Positions 21,567-32,381 of a DNA stretch of 64,000 bases are shown here, one piece after another (positions within the stretch are counted from its first letter, which is position 1; each line of letters starts with the position of its first letter). The DNA is taken from assembly GCA_032690845.1 (NCBI GenBank), contig CM064430.1:52673882-52737881 (forward strand), given 5' to 3'. This DNA comes from Eleusine coracana subsp. coracana (Eukaryota; Streptophyta; Magnoliopsida; Poales; Poaceae). Under the pieces are notes generated by a model. The model was not told where the DNA came from and made no database searches. It was given only the letters and a program-made list of their open reading frames with translations. A program made the translations under genes and the position numbers.

Positions 21567-23222
21567 CGGATCCGAATTCCATGTGATTTGGCCAGATTTT
21601 TTTATTTCTAGTATTTAATAATTCCAAATTTTTTAAAATAGTAATTCAATTCCAAAATTTTAAAAATAGTATGGACGCTGTTTGTAATAAATTGATAGCG
21701 TCCCACACTGGCCGCTCTTGATAATGGTGTCCAGAATAAGGTTGAACCCAATATGCTCTCGCGTTACTTACTGCTGAAGTGCGAACCAGGCGCTGGACGC
21801 GGTTGACAACAGCGTCCACTGCTGGATGCTAAGAACAAGGACGTCCAAAATGAGACGCCAAGAAGAAAGGCTTCCTTACTATTTTATTGAAGCTTACTCG
21901 TATGCCCAAGACAGTGACACGATACAAGAAACCTGCGAATAGCAACTCTAGCAACACATGTAGTCATCGGCCGTTAGCCGTGTACAAAAATCCTCGTTGC
22001 CGGCGTGGGCAAAAACCAAAAAGTTCTCTTTGGTGTTTGGGTTTGTCGATGATGCTCTCCCTTTGGCACGTGTTCTGATTTTGAATTTACAGTAATCTGT
22101 TGACCGCTCCAAAATCTTATTGTTCTTTTTTTTTTTTTGTTCAGGATGTAAGATCTGCGACGGAGAAGCAAGTGAACCTGAAGGTGCTGTTCCAGTTACC
22201 ATCGTTGAGCAGGTGAGATCGTTCTGCTTGCTAACACGTCCGTTTCTTGCCTGCATTCTGATTACCATGATGAAAGAAATATGACAGAAGGTAGCGTTGT
22301 GTGTTAATTATATGTGGTATTAGTTTCCCTTATATGAAATAATATGGATATGGGTAGATAATTAATTATGTGGTATTACTTTATTAGGGATAAACATATA
22401 TGCTGATGTTGTAGCAGCATTCTACACCCTCCTATGTAAGTCCATATCCGGAAAGATCCAACAGTGGCTTCAAGCTGGTACCTCTTTTTCTTTTTCTTTT
22501 TCTTTTCTTTTCTAGGATGCGGTCGATACAAAGGTACGATTAAAAAGATGATTTCAGCAATGAAGGAGCAGAAAAGATGATTCTTGGCTTTTGGGCATTT
22601 GGAGAGTTGGTTATCTCAATCTCCCGAATCATTATGCTGTAAGTACTTGAACAAAGTTCTAAAGGTGACTGCTTGCTTTTAATTGTTTTTTGGGCAATTT
22701 AGGGAGTTAGATGTGGCTTATTATTGCTTACACGATTTCCGAATTAATTTCCAATTTTTTGTTTATGCAACTAAGTGAAGTTCAAAACCAAAGTAAAAGA
22801 AAATGTATGCGCAGAGTAAAACTGTCTGTATCTATAGTTGTATTTCTTTTAACAAAGTCTGTTTGCAAGGCACGAACACTTTTTGCTAGTTGAGATTATA
22901 TGAGATGATGACCTGACGATGGAGTCTTTGTTGTACAAGTCTGGCCGTGACGGCGTGTCCATCTCAAACTGTCTTCGCTCTGAAAACTGGACATCTGGCA
23001 ATAACGGAGAAGAAGATGGATACGCATACAAGTAACACAACAAAGGGACCTCTTTTGTGATGTAGTAAATTAAAATAGTTCGTGTTTTGATCATTAAGCT
23101 CCACAATATAAAATCAGAAAAAATGTAGTTAAATTTTACTACTTGAACTTTGATAGCTGATTCAGTCCATGTGAGAGGTCTTAATAATTAAGCCACACAT
23201 GTCATGCTATCTAGAATGACCG
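21567..23222. other. Intergenic DNA with possible exon-like scraps
   Basis: At about 22143-22211 a T-rich tract and CAG precede an open stretch (EKQVNLKVLFQLPSLS) followed by GTGAG, and at about 22400-22478 another open stretch (ADVVAAFYTLLC) is followed by GTACC. These look like isolated exons or captured gene scraps, but I recognise no family and cannot join them. The rest shows nothing. Confidence 0.3.
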
Positions 23223-24368
23223 TCATCCAAGGATGTAGCTCGCTAAATGTTCGACTACGCTACAGGGCGGCCCCTTGGTACTGCAATCCTCCGTGACGCT
23301 TCCATCGATGACACACCATACATCAAAGTTGATCAGTCCTGATGGGTTGCAGGCTGTTTGATGCCGTCTGCAGGAGTAGATGGTGTTAGCACGAATGGAC
23401 GGTGACAGCCCAGCACGCACGGATAGGGCGCGGCCATATTGGGGTCCGAAAAATACGGCATGCCCGTCGACCAGAGTCATGGCCACAGTTTTCCCCGCGT
23501 CCAAGTCCACCCGGTACAGCTCGCGCATCTTGTGTCGTAGGCCGCGAAAAGTCGGGTAACAGCGGGTCAGGATCAATTCTCCCTTGTTATCCGCCAAGCA
23601 AATATAAGATGTGGCACTCGTGTCGAATTCGTAATCAGCGGCCACCACCAGCTGTGGCTTCTGGTTTGCTGTAGCTTGCTGCAACACCATGACGTTCTTG
23701 GAGGTAGCACAGTAGAAGCGGCCAGCGAACGGCAAGGCTGAAATGATCCCGTCCTCAGTATCGAGCCGTATCCAGCTCTTGTCAGCAGGTCTGGCAACAG
23801 CTACACGGGTGGAGTCGTTATCATAAAAATTCTGTCGCTCGTCACACCCTCGGAACAGAACTGCAACCATGGAATCACCGGCCATGCCGGCACCAAGCAC
23901 CTTGAGTCGTCGGACTTCCGCTAGATTGTCGGCCATACACCAATATCGTATTTTGGTCAGTGTGTTGGCACATGGGAGATCGATGATCTGACCCGTCAAA
24001 GGGTTGAAGAGTTGCACGACCAGGGTGCTCTTTTGGCACAGCAGGAGGAGACCCTCGGCAGTAGGCCCCAGAAGGAGGAAGTTCCGGCAATCTGGTTGGC
24101 GCAAGTTGATGATCTCACCGGTGGATACGTTCAGAAGGCGTTGCCGCCGGCCTTGAACACTGATGATCCACTGATGGGGATGGTACTGGCGATCGAAGAC
24201 GCTATGCGATCGTGGGTCATTGGAGCATACGCGCCAAGGCGCGCACACTGCACGGAAGCAGACATAGTCAGAGATGTCGTTGGCGAGGAGATGATCAGCG
24301 ATCAGTCCTGTCGGCCTCTCCCCTAGGTTCGTCCAGTCCCTCCAGCATCTAGGCACGCACATGGTCAT
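23223..24368 (-). CDS. F-box/DUF295 protein, copy 5, intact single exon (381 aa)
   Basis: A single open frame from ATG at 24368 to the stop at 23223. The F-box is at about residues 10-50 (WTNLGERPTGLIADHLLAND, then YVCFRAVCAPWRVC). The DUF295/KIB1-4 propeller follows, with VVQLFNPLTGQIIDLP, ISALPFAGRFYC and a C-terminal FDVWCVIDGS segment also seen in copy 6. A second in-frame ATG comes two codons later. Copies 5 and 6 form a subgroup that lacks the first exon and intron of copies 2-4. Expected role: receptor of an SCF ubiquitin ligase (family inference). The promoter is unusual: a Helitron fragment begins 83 bp upstream of the ATG, and behind it lies the 3' end of pseudogene copy 6. Confidence 0.87.
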   Translation of the reverse strand: MTMCVPRCWRDWTNLGERPTGLIADHLLANDISDYVCFRAVCAPWRVCSNDPRSHSVFDRQYHPHQWIISVQGRRQRLLNVSTGEIINLRQPDCRNFLLLGPTAEGLLLLCQKSTLVVQLFNPLTGQIIDLPCANTLTKIRYWCMADNLAEVRRLKVLGAGMAGDSMVAVLFRGCDERQNFYDNDSTRVAVARPADKSWIRLDTEDGIISALPFAGRFYCATSKNVMVLQQATANQKPQLVVAADYEFDTSATSYICLADNKGELILTRCYPTFRGLRHKMRELYRVDLDAGKTVAMTLVDGHAVFFGPQYGRALSVRAGLSPSIRANTIYSCRRHQTACNPSGLINFDVWCVIDGSVTEDCSTKGPPCSVVEHLASYILG

Positions 24369-24451
24369 GGCGGATGAGTTTCAGATGGAAAACAATGAGG
24401 AGGAGGATAAACGAATATACTTGCAACACGGAGCATCAAGAATCAAATATA

Positions 24452-24800
24452 TCTTCTCTACACACAATCTATTAATTTAGGTGAGTTCGTTCACGTCATA
24501 AAAAATCTGCCGTATGCTCACAAAGTTAGAAATTGAATCTAAATCGGTTTTGTACCTTCCATATTAAGTATCAAATTCAAAAAATTATAAATCCCTCATC
24601 GGGATATCAAATGAGGCAAACTCAGACTCTATCTCGTAGCGCTTGAAAAGTTCTACAACTTTTATATTTATTGTAAGTCAAGATTCCACAGTTTTCATTT
24701 TCAAATTTATGATGCAAAAGTATTTGTTTTGATTGGGACTCCTCTGCGCAGGTCTCTGTGTGGGACTCATATCTCCTAACTCCAGAGTCTAAATAATATT
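24452..24800 (+). mobile_element. Helitron 5' fragment, copy 4
   Basis: Starts A|TCTTCTCTAC, and its first 350 bp match Helitron copy 1 in order (ATCTATTAATT, AAATCGGTTTTGTACCTT, CAAATGAGGCAAACTC, TATTTGTT). The match stops at AAATAATATT (24800), exactly where the 3' end of F-box pseudogene copy 6 begins. The 3' half and the terminal hairpin are missing at this point. Confidence 0.75.
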
Positions 24801-25110
24801 GAAGGATGCAGCGAGTTAAATGACTGACTATGCTACAAGCAAACTGCTTCGTCCTGCAATCTTTCGCGACGCTTCCATCCACGAGACGCCAAATATCAAA
24901 GTTCAGTCCGGGCTTCCCGTTTTCATGCTTGCAGATGAAGATGGCGTTTGCACAAATGGACAGGGACAGCCCGGCGCTCACAGACAGTGCGCGGCCAGTA
25001 TCACAGCTGATGAACAGAGCACGGTCGTCGACTCGAGGCATGGCCACCATCTTCCCTTCATCCATATCCACCCGGTATGCCTCGCACTTGTCAAAGTGTC
25101 GGTCGATATA

Positions 25111-27331
25111 GGCTTAGTTTGGGAACTCGGGCTGGAAAGCCCAGGCTAGAAAATCCCTGGCGGGGTTAGCCCTGTCACTCCCATCCCCTGGATGGGATTT
25201 CTCGCCCAGGACGTATATTCCCGGCATCCGTTTGGGAACCAGGGTGTAGAAATCTCGGAAAACAAAAATAGTCTCAAACAATTCAAAAAAATCAAGAAAA
25301 ATTCATAGAACTTCTACAAATTTAGAATATACTTTGTAGCATGCATAATTTTAGCATGACTCGTCCGTTCATACATAATTTTGACATTCAAGGCAAATGA
25401 CATCACATTCACAAGCTATACGATGTATATATGGAAGTTTGGGCACATGGTAAACTATTTGTTACATTCAAATTCATCTCAGCCAAACAAACACTACCAA
25501 CTAAATAACTACCAGCGATTGTTCAAGGAACATCATAAAACTTCATAGATTAACACATCAAGATGTGAGATGTTGCAACTTCTTGTCCGCTGCAACCAAA
25601 AAGAATAAAACAAATCAATTAATAAGCATGCACTGACTGACACTACAACAAGAAGGTAGCTATCTATATTCATTATCAAATTCAGAAAACAAGACAACAA
25701 AATCTATAAAAAAAATTAAGATATTTGTTTCTGACAGATTGAAAGAATTGACGCAACTTGAATCATAAACACAGGCACAAGGAACCAAGCAATGAACAAC
25801 AAGTAGAAACCTACAGTCATACCCTAGAGAATGATGAAGCTGAGAGTTCAACAGCAATGAATTCGATCACACTAATCTACTGTATACAGAAAAAAATGTC
25901 AACTAACTTGATAATATCCTTAAAAACCAATTCGAGGTGAATGCAGAATCAGAACATCAGGAATATCTTGCCAGATCAGATTCACCAAGTTTGAAACCTA
26001 CTTTATCTACTTTCAAAGTGTCAACCTGAAAAAAAAAAGTAGCTAAACACACCCCTAAGACAGTAGAACAAGTCGGGATTGGAGTTAGAACAAGTGAAAT
26101 CAATGTACAGAACAACTAAGTAACAGCCTCACCAAACTTTGGAATAGATTGAACATGATTAAGGTTATACTTAACAGATTTTGTAAAAATAGAAGTCTGA
26201 AACGCTGTTGCTTAACTACAAAGTAATACTTCAACTGCATTACATCAAGCAGCACCGGTTGGCTGTTGCTTCAAAGTACTCAATAACTTGTATTAGCAGG
26301 AGCTGTTGCTTGACCGCGAAAGTGAAATAACATACATGTCTATAATCCAGAAGGCTCCAAGATCAAGTACCTACGAAACCCTAAACAAACATCATCCACG
26401 GTGGATCTAAAAATCGAAACCCAACCAAGCATCACAGATTCACAACCTCCACGAAATTGAAAGTGTACCACTAACATGTATAAGAATGCAACGGAATAAA
26501 ACAAGGGAACACAAAATTTGATCTAATTACAGCAATAATTTCAGAATTAAACATAAAACAAAGCACGAGAGCACATACTCGTGAATGAACTAGAAATAGA
26601 ACTCAAGCCAAGTGGGGGAAACTCACCTACGAAGGCCACAGACAGGGAGAAAAGCAGTCGGTAGAGGAAGGAGAGGTGGCGGCGTCGCGAGGTCGGGGAA
26701 GAGGTGGCGGCACATCGCGAGGTCCGGGGAGGAGAGGCGGCGGCGTCGCTCGTTCGGTTGGGGTAGGAGAGGCAGCTGTGTTGTTCAGTCGAAGAGGAGA
26801 GGTGGCGGCGGCGCAAGATCTGCCGAGGAGAGGACGCGACGGCGTCGCTCGGTCGGGAAGTGGTGGCGACACGTCATGAGGTCCGGGGAGGAGAGGCGGC
26901 GAAGTCACGAGGTCGGGCTGGAGAGGCGGCGGCGTTGTTCAGTTGAAGAGGAGAGACGGCGGCGGCGTGAGATCTGGCGAGGGGAGGCTGCGGCGGCGCA
27001 AGAGCTAGCGAGAGGACGCGGCGGTGGCGGGAGATCAGGCAAGGGGAGGCGGGGGCGGCGGCGGCGGCGGCGCTCCGTCGAGGGAGACGAGGCGAGCGAG
27101 GGGTGCGGCGACGCGAGCGAGCGAGGAGACGAGCAACGAGGGATTCCTTTCCCTGGCTTGCAACGTAGTTTTTTCTATCCCGGGGAAAAAGGCCAAACCC
27201 GGGGCAGGTCTTCCCGCGTTGCTGGGCTCCCAAACAGCACGACGGGCTCCCCCGGGCCGCCTTCCCTGTGGGCGGCCTTTCCTGGGATTAGGCCGGGATC
27301 CCCGCCGGAATTTGAGTTCCCAAAGAAGGCC
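25111..27331. mobile_element. 2.2-kb TIR element inside F-box copy 6 (Harbinger-like)
   Basis: The left end reads GGCTTAGTTTGGGAACTC; the right end, complemented, reads GGCCTTCTTTGGGAACTC. ATA flanks both sides (25108-25110, 27332-27334) as a 3-bp target duplication. Removing the element restores continuity with F-box copy 5. Subterminal TTTGGGA(A/G)CC motifs recur inside both ends. No transposase is recognisable, so it is non-autonomous. The 3-bp duplication suggests PIF/Harbinger, but ATA is not the usual TWA, so the superfamily is tentative. Confidence 0.78.
26650..27130. repeat. GC-rich degenerate tandem repeat inside the TIR element
   Basis: Variants of GGAGAGGCGGCGGCGTCG and CGAGGTCGGGG repeat about every 40-60 bases. 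Both strands carry long open frames of Arg/Gly-rich or Pro/Ser-rich low complexity (for example from 26612 on +), best explained by GC bias rather than genes. Confidence 0.6.
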
Positions 27332-27334
27332 ATA

Positions 27335-27982
27335 GTCTTCTCGGTAACAGCGGATCAGGATCAGTTCTTCATTATTATCCCACCAAGCAAATATACGACG
27401 TTCTTCATGGTTCTGTATCAAACTTGTTATTGGCGGCCACCACCAGCTGCGGTTGCGGATCGTCAGAGCATGCGCGCCACGGGGCGCACACCGCCCAGAA
27501 GCGGACGTAGTCGGCAACGTCGTTGTCAAGGAGACGATCGGCGATCAGCCCCGCCGGGCCGTCCGCCAGGTTCGTCCAGTCCCTACCGCGTGCAGACGGG
27601 CGATCGGCCATGGCAGTTGGCAGACGAGTTTCAGATGGGCGCCGATGAGGACGAGAAAATAAAGTACTTGCAATGAATCAATAAGAATTGAGTACTGATT
27701 TTGTTGTTGGGTCTGGAAAAGAATGTAGAGTCCGCGATCAATAGGATTCCCTATTGTTCGACAGTCAGAGGCGTTTGGTGTTTGGACACTGGTACACCCG
27801 AACCTACAAGTTCCCATCCGATCCAGATTCTGATCTTAATCGTCTCAGATCATAAAAAAAGTGCAGTGCAAGAATGAGAAGATTTGGTTCACCAACACAG
27901 AAGTTCCCAGCCAGGTCATCCAAACAACCCAGCCGAATGTTTTTTTTTCAAAAATATCAGAGAATTACGCGTCATTGCATTA
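27335..27982. other. 5' end of F-box copy 6 and its upstream DNA
   Basis: To 27611 this is copy 6 coding remnant. 27612-27670 still resembles the upstream flank of copy 5 (GACGAGTTTCAGATGG, TACTTGCAA). Nothing recognised beyond. Confidence 0.4.
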
Positions 27983-28334
27983 GAGCATCTCCAAAACTTC
28001 CTAAAAAAATAGACCCCAAAGAGTGTTTTTAATAGCAGTCCAAAAATCATTACAGATATTTTTTATTGTCTCTTTAACAGTTTTTATTAAAAATTAATCA
28101 AGAAAACTTTTAATTAGGTCACGTCAGCATTTGGGACCATAACGACATTAATTCTCTTCGAAATATAAGGATTAGGGCCACCAACTTTCTCCTTATTTTT
28201 AGCTACAAATAAGATGAATTTAGGGAGAGAATAAATCTATGAGTTACTTTGAGGAGTTGTAGTACATCGTTTTTTAGATTAAACCTTATTAATTTGATTT
28301 AGAGAGAGTTTATAAAACACTTTTGGAGATGCTC
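27983..28334. mobile_element. MITE, family A copy 2
   Basis: Ends GAGCATCTCCAA and TTGGAGATGCTC, flanked by the perfect 3-bp duplication TTA (27980-27982, 28335-28337). The interior matches the copy at 4559-4891 in reverse orientation. TTA fits a Tourist-like PIF/Harbinger MITE. Confidence 0.85.
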
Positions 28335-28485
28335 TTAGAGTGACAACTGAAATATTCGAGCACAACATCCCCAAAATCTCTATGCAACATCACCACCAAA
28401 ATTTAGGTGAGATCATCATTGGTGTTGCTTTAGTTTAGTGTTAGCTTCAATTTTAATTTTATGTATTGAATTAGTTTGATACAAG

Positions 28486-28625
28486 ATCATGTGAATCCAA
28501 TTTGTATACATACGTTGTGTCTTGTCTAACCTATCATGTGAATCCAATTTGTATACATACGTTGTGTCTTGTCTAGCCTGCACATATGTCATGCAAGTCC
28601 AATTCATATACATATGTTATGTTCT
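28486..28625. repeat. 47-bp tandem repeat, about 3 units
   Basis: ATCATGTGAATCCAATTTGT... occurs at 28486-28532 and 28533-28579 nearly identically, with a third, diverged unit to about 28625. Confidence 0.75.
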
Positions 28626-28699
28626 ATGTTATAGCGATACAAGAATAAGGTGTCATATACGTGTTAGAAATATCGAGGGAAACAAATATAATTAAGACA

Positions 28700-29390
28700 C
28701 TAGTAAAGTGTCCGTGCGTTGCTACGGACTTAAAAAACAAAATATTTTTTATAATTTAAATATAAGTTATTTACATAATATAATTATTAGATATATATAA
28801 TATTATTAACAATTTTTTACATGAAAGATCATATTTATATTACTGTTGATGCTTCTTAGTATACCATTTTATATGTTAAAAGTAACAATTTTTTTACTAT
28901 TTTTTACCATATTCTAAAAGTTTTATCCGAAAGGAAAAATTAATTTAAAAATAGCACTGCATTGCAACGTGATTTTGAACTTAAAAACTTGCTCCAATGA
29001 AAAAAGTTAAAACACAAAAGTTGTAGATCTTGTCGAGACCTTTTTCGAAACATATGTGTATCATATTATTTGAACTTTGAAGCTGGAAGATTTAGGCCCC
29101 GCACAGAGACCTGCGCAGAGAAGTCTAAATCAGAACAAATATTTTTGCATCTCATATTTAGAAAACAAAATGGCAGGATCTGTATTTCCATTGAATACCA
29201 AAGTTGTAGAACTTTTCGAGAGCTATGATATAGAATCAGATTTTTCTTAATTTGAGTTCCAGACGAGGGAGTTATGATTTTTGAAATTCGGAACTTGATA
29301 TGGAAGGTATAAAATTGATTTGGATTCAATCTCTAACTTTATGGACACGAAGTGGACGATCGCACCTTAATTAATAGATTATAGAGAAGA
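28700..29390 (-). mobile_element. Non-autonomous Helitron, copy 3
   Basis: Inverted relative to copy 1: CTAG at 28700-28703 preceded by A, then AAAGTGTCCGTGCGTTGCTACGGAC with a clear hairpin, and at the far end the complement of TCTTCTCTATAATCTATTAA. Similar to copy 1 along its length, about 690 bp, no coding capacity. Confidence 0.8.
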
Positions 29391-29837
29391 CACAAATTTA
29401 CATATGCCAAATATCTAAAATAAAAGCAAAAATAGAAAATGAGGTACTTTTTGATACGTCCTGGGCCAAGACTGAATATGGCCTAAAAGTAACACAAGCA
29501 GCACATGGCCCAGCTATGTAGTGTGTTAAATGTGACCTAGTAGTACGTATATGATTCAACTTCACTTCCGGTAGCCCTATCATTCACCGCCTCCACCACA
29601 AACTACAAGCAGGATCGAATATGTCGACGACTGCTCGTTATCCACGACCACTTGCAACAAGCAGCGATGCCACATCGCCTACTGATGACAACCACCTTTG
29701 ACATCGTCATGACTGTAGGACGCTCAAACTTGACAGCTGACATTACATAACCTGACGATGTCATTTCCCTGACTCCGGCCATCTTGTCGCTAGTTGCAAC
29801 AAATCCATGAATTACTGCCCTAGTGCTTTGGAAATAA

Positions 29838-29886
29838 GTTTTGTTTTGTTTTCAAACCCGTAGCAACACACAGACACTTTGCAAGT
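29838..29886 (+). mobile_element. Decayed Helitron-like 3' terminus
   Basis: TTTTGTTTTC...CCCGTAGCAACACACAGACACTTTGCAAGT resembles the last 50 bp of Helitron copies 1 and 3, with CTAG changed to CAAG and a degraded hairpin. It has the same orientation as the 5' fragment at 24452. Confidence 0.4.
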
Positions 29887-32376
29887 CTATTATAATATAC
29901 CAATATAGTAATTTGCTATCATGAAATATAACAGCTTAAGTTTTGTTCGTAATTGTCATAAAAAATAACTACATCGTACAAATTACCACCCTAAATTTTC
30001 AGCGGAACATTGTGTTGACCTGAGACCCTCGTGAACCTCCGCACCCCTCCACCCTCTCGTTAGACCATCTTCGGACACCGTCATCATAGGTCACCAGCCT
30101 GCAGCAACGGTGGCAGCCAGGCACGACACCGAATTGAGTCGCTCGTGTTGTTCCTCCTCTCCTGTCATCACTCTTTGTTCCTCCTTCATTTTTCCCCTTT
30201 TCTTTCCCTCTTTCATCAGAGATATTCAAGGCTTCATTCACTCGTTGGGTGGCCGGATCCACATGATTGGTAAATGGATCCACCCATTGGGCGACAAGAT
30301 CCACGCACCTACAGCGCCTCCTCAGTTGTGTGGCAGCGGTATGATGGGCTTGGGCCTCCACACAACCTATGGCGGCATGGTGCATGCGGTCATGTTGTCC
30401 ATGTGTGTGGAGTAGACACTCCATGGCCCAATGCCTAGAATACTAGCGTGCCTCTCTCAGACCTCTCTAGGCTCCTCTCTGGCTCCTTTGAGAGGAGTTG
30501 GCCGGAAAGGTCAGGGGTCGCCCTGACCATGGGTCTCCATCCAATGGGGTGTGCTTTCGTCTCCTTTTTGAATGCTGGGAATGCTCTACCCATGGGCGGT
30601 GACTGGTGCAAGGCATTTATCGAGCATGGCTACCTACTGATGGTGGCAATGATAACACCCATGGGTGTCGTTTCAGGCATTGTTGAGGCACCCTGAACCC
30701 CCTTCTTGGTCGTGCTCAGGTATTGTGCTTCATTTTTGGTGCTTCTGGCGCAATATTCGCGTCAAGAACTTACTTCGTTCAGTGTGTGTGGCTGGTAGGT
30801 TCAGCGTTCATGGTGGTCATTGTTGGTGTTGTCGAGGTACCCATTTCATGCAATGAAAGAGGTGTTTTATACCTTATTTTGCTAAATTTGCTAACAATTA
30901 ACCCTAATTATTGTATATATCCATAGTTTTGTTGTTTTCTATAAAATATGAAGGAAATAGGTGAAATCAGAGAATTTATAGATCAAGAATAACAAAGCCG
31001 GGGAAGAAGGAAGAATCACAAGGTTGTGTCGATCGGCACAACCCACGTGCCGATCAGCATGAGAAGATGAGGCTTAAATCTAGAGAAGCCCAAATCCATA
31101 ATCAAAGTTGGTGTCGGTGCAACTCAGCCTTGAACGAGAGAATATAAGGAGGAGAGAATTGTTGAAGAGAGTAATCAAAGAAGGATCGATCAAGAAACTC
31201 CTGACCTAGTGTTTTTGAGAATTGCAGTGGTGACTATGACAAACACCAACCATCACCACCAAAAGGAGGAGTGTGTTGACCGACACGTCGTGGTGCCGAT
31301 CGGCACGAGTGCTTTCCACGTTGTATTCCCTCATCCAACTGAACCATGTCCATGGATCTCAATAGGATGAGTGAGTAGTCCTCATATTCTCCCATGTGGG
31401 GAAAGGAACCTTGTCATGTAAACTCTCAACACTTATGTATTTCTTTGATGTGTCCATTCTATGTGATATGCTTATTCCATACATGATTGTGCATGATCCC
31501 ATATTTGAACTTATTAGCATTGCTAGACGTTTAGTTGTGTTATGATGATCACATAGTGCAAGAAACCAATGGGGAATGATTACCTCCTACCGTGACAGAG
31601 CCAGAGTGAGCGGAACCACCATGTCTTGGAGAATACTAGATATATCAAATGAATAAATAGTGCAATTTGCATGCTAGTTATCTAAACCATAGGAAGGAAT
31701 CCTTTTATAATTCTATTAAACTCTCTAGTCCTATTGTTTCTAATTGTTTCCAGCTTTTCATGAACACCTTCTTGACACTTTAAGTTAGTAGATTAAATAA
31801 TAGTGAAAGTCTCATTTGCTATTTATGGATTTCATTAAACCTTGGAATACTTTGAAGAAAAATAAGCCACAATTATACACCGTCCTCTTGCGGTATATAA
31901 GTGGGTGCATACATATGACCAACAGTCGTGCTACCTGATTGCATATTGGTGGCAGGTGGAGCATGACCGTCGTGAAGCAATCCTACAACCACTCAACCGC
32001 GGATGATGTCCAACAAAAGTGCCGCATGTGCAGTGCGGGGAGGTGTTCCACCTTCGAATCGTCTAACTTGGCTTTACCTCTAACTTATGGAGATTTGTGT
32101 CTCTAAGTTCCATCTCTCATCTTCGTGGAGCTGGGCTACAATTTTGGCTCTATTGTTGTCCTTCATTGTGGTTTAGCGTGCAGTTGATGTTGGCGCCTTA
32201 GTTTTGTCATTGGACTCCTTGTTGTTGGTGCCATCAAATCATATGTCATGTGTGGCTCGTACCTGTTGACCCTCCCTCCTTTGTGGGTTTATTCCCATGA
32301 AGGGTGTTGAATGGTGGCTCATGGAGATCGGATGCTCAAAATGTGTCCTTGTCAGATTCACGGGAGGTCGATGTTG
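29887..32376. other. Intergenic DNA, probably old retrotransposon remnants
   Basis: The palindromic motif GTGCCGATCGGCAC and close variants recur at about 31030-31310, as in leaders of some plant LTR elements, but no termini could be paired. Short open frames at 30110-30870 show no family resemblance. Confidence 0.3.
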
Positions 32377-32381
32377 TCCAC

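Larger units (their letters stand above)
24801..27611 (-). pseudogene. F-box/DUF295 copy 6, split by a transposon and internally deleted
   Basis: The N-terminal part starts at ATG 27611 (RDWTNLADGPAGLIAD, then FRAVC-like FWAVCAPWRACSDDP) and is closest to copy 5. It jumps directly to PQLVVAANNKFDTE, so about 560 bp encoding the middle of the protein is missing and the downstream frame is lost. At 27331 the gene is interrupted by a 2.2-kb TIR element and resumes at 25110 with the C-terminal part (MDMDEGKMVAMPRVDDRALF, FDIWRLVDGS) down to about 24801. The sequences on either side of the insertion align contiguously with copy 5, which proves a single ancestral gene. No working protein. Confidence 0.9.

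Noticed and set aside
25640..25665. A CACTACAACAAGAAGG motif inside the 2.2-kb TIR element
   Set aside because: There is no paired terminus, and the motif lies inside a better-supported element, so chance or an old fragment is more likely.
26612..27676. A 354-codon open frame on the + strand, Arg/Gly-rich
   Set aside because: It lies in a GC-rich degenerate tandem repeat inside a TIR transposon and runs antisense through the F-box pseudogene. The opposite strand is open too, so base composition explains it.
30448..30856. Short + frames with repeated Met-Gly motifs
   Set aside because: Low resemblance to any protein and flanked by retroelement-like DNA.
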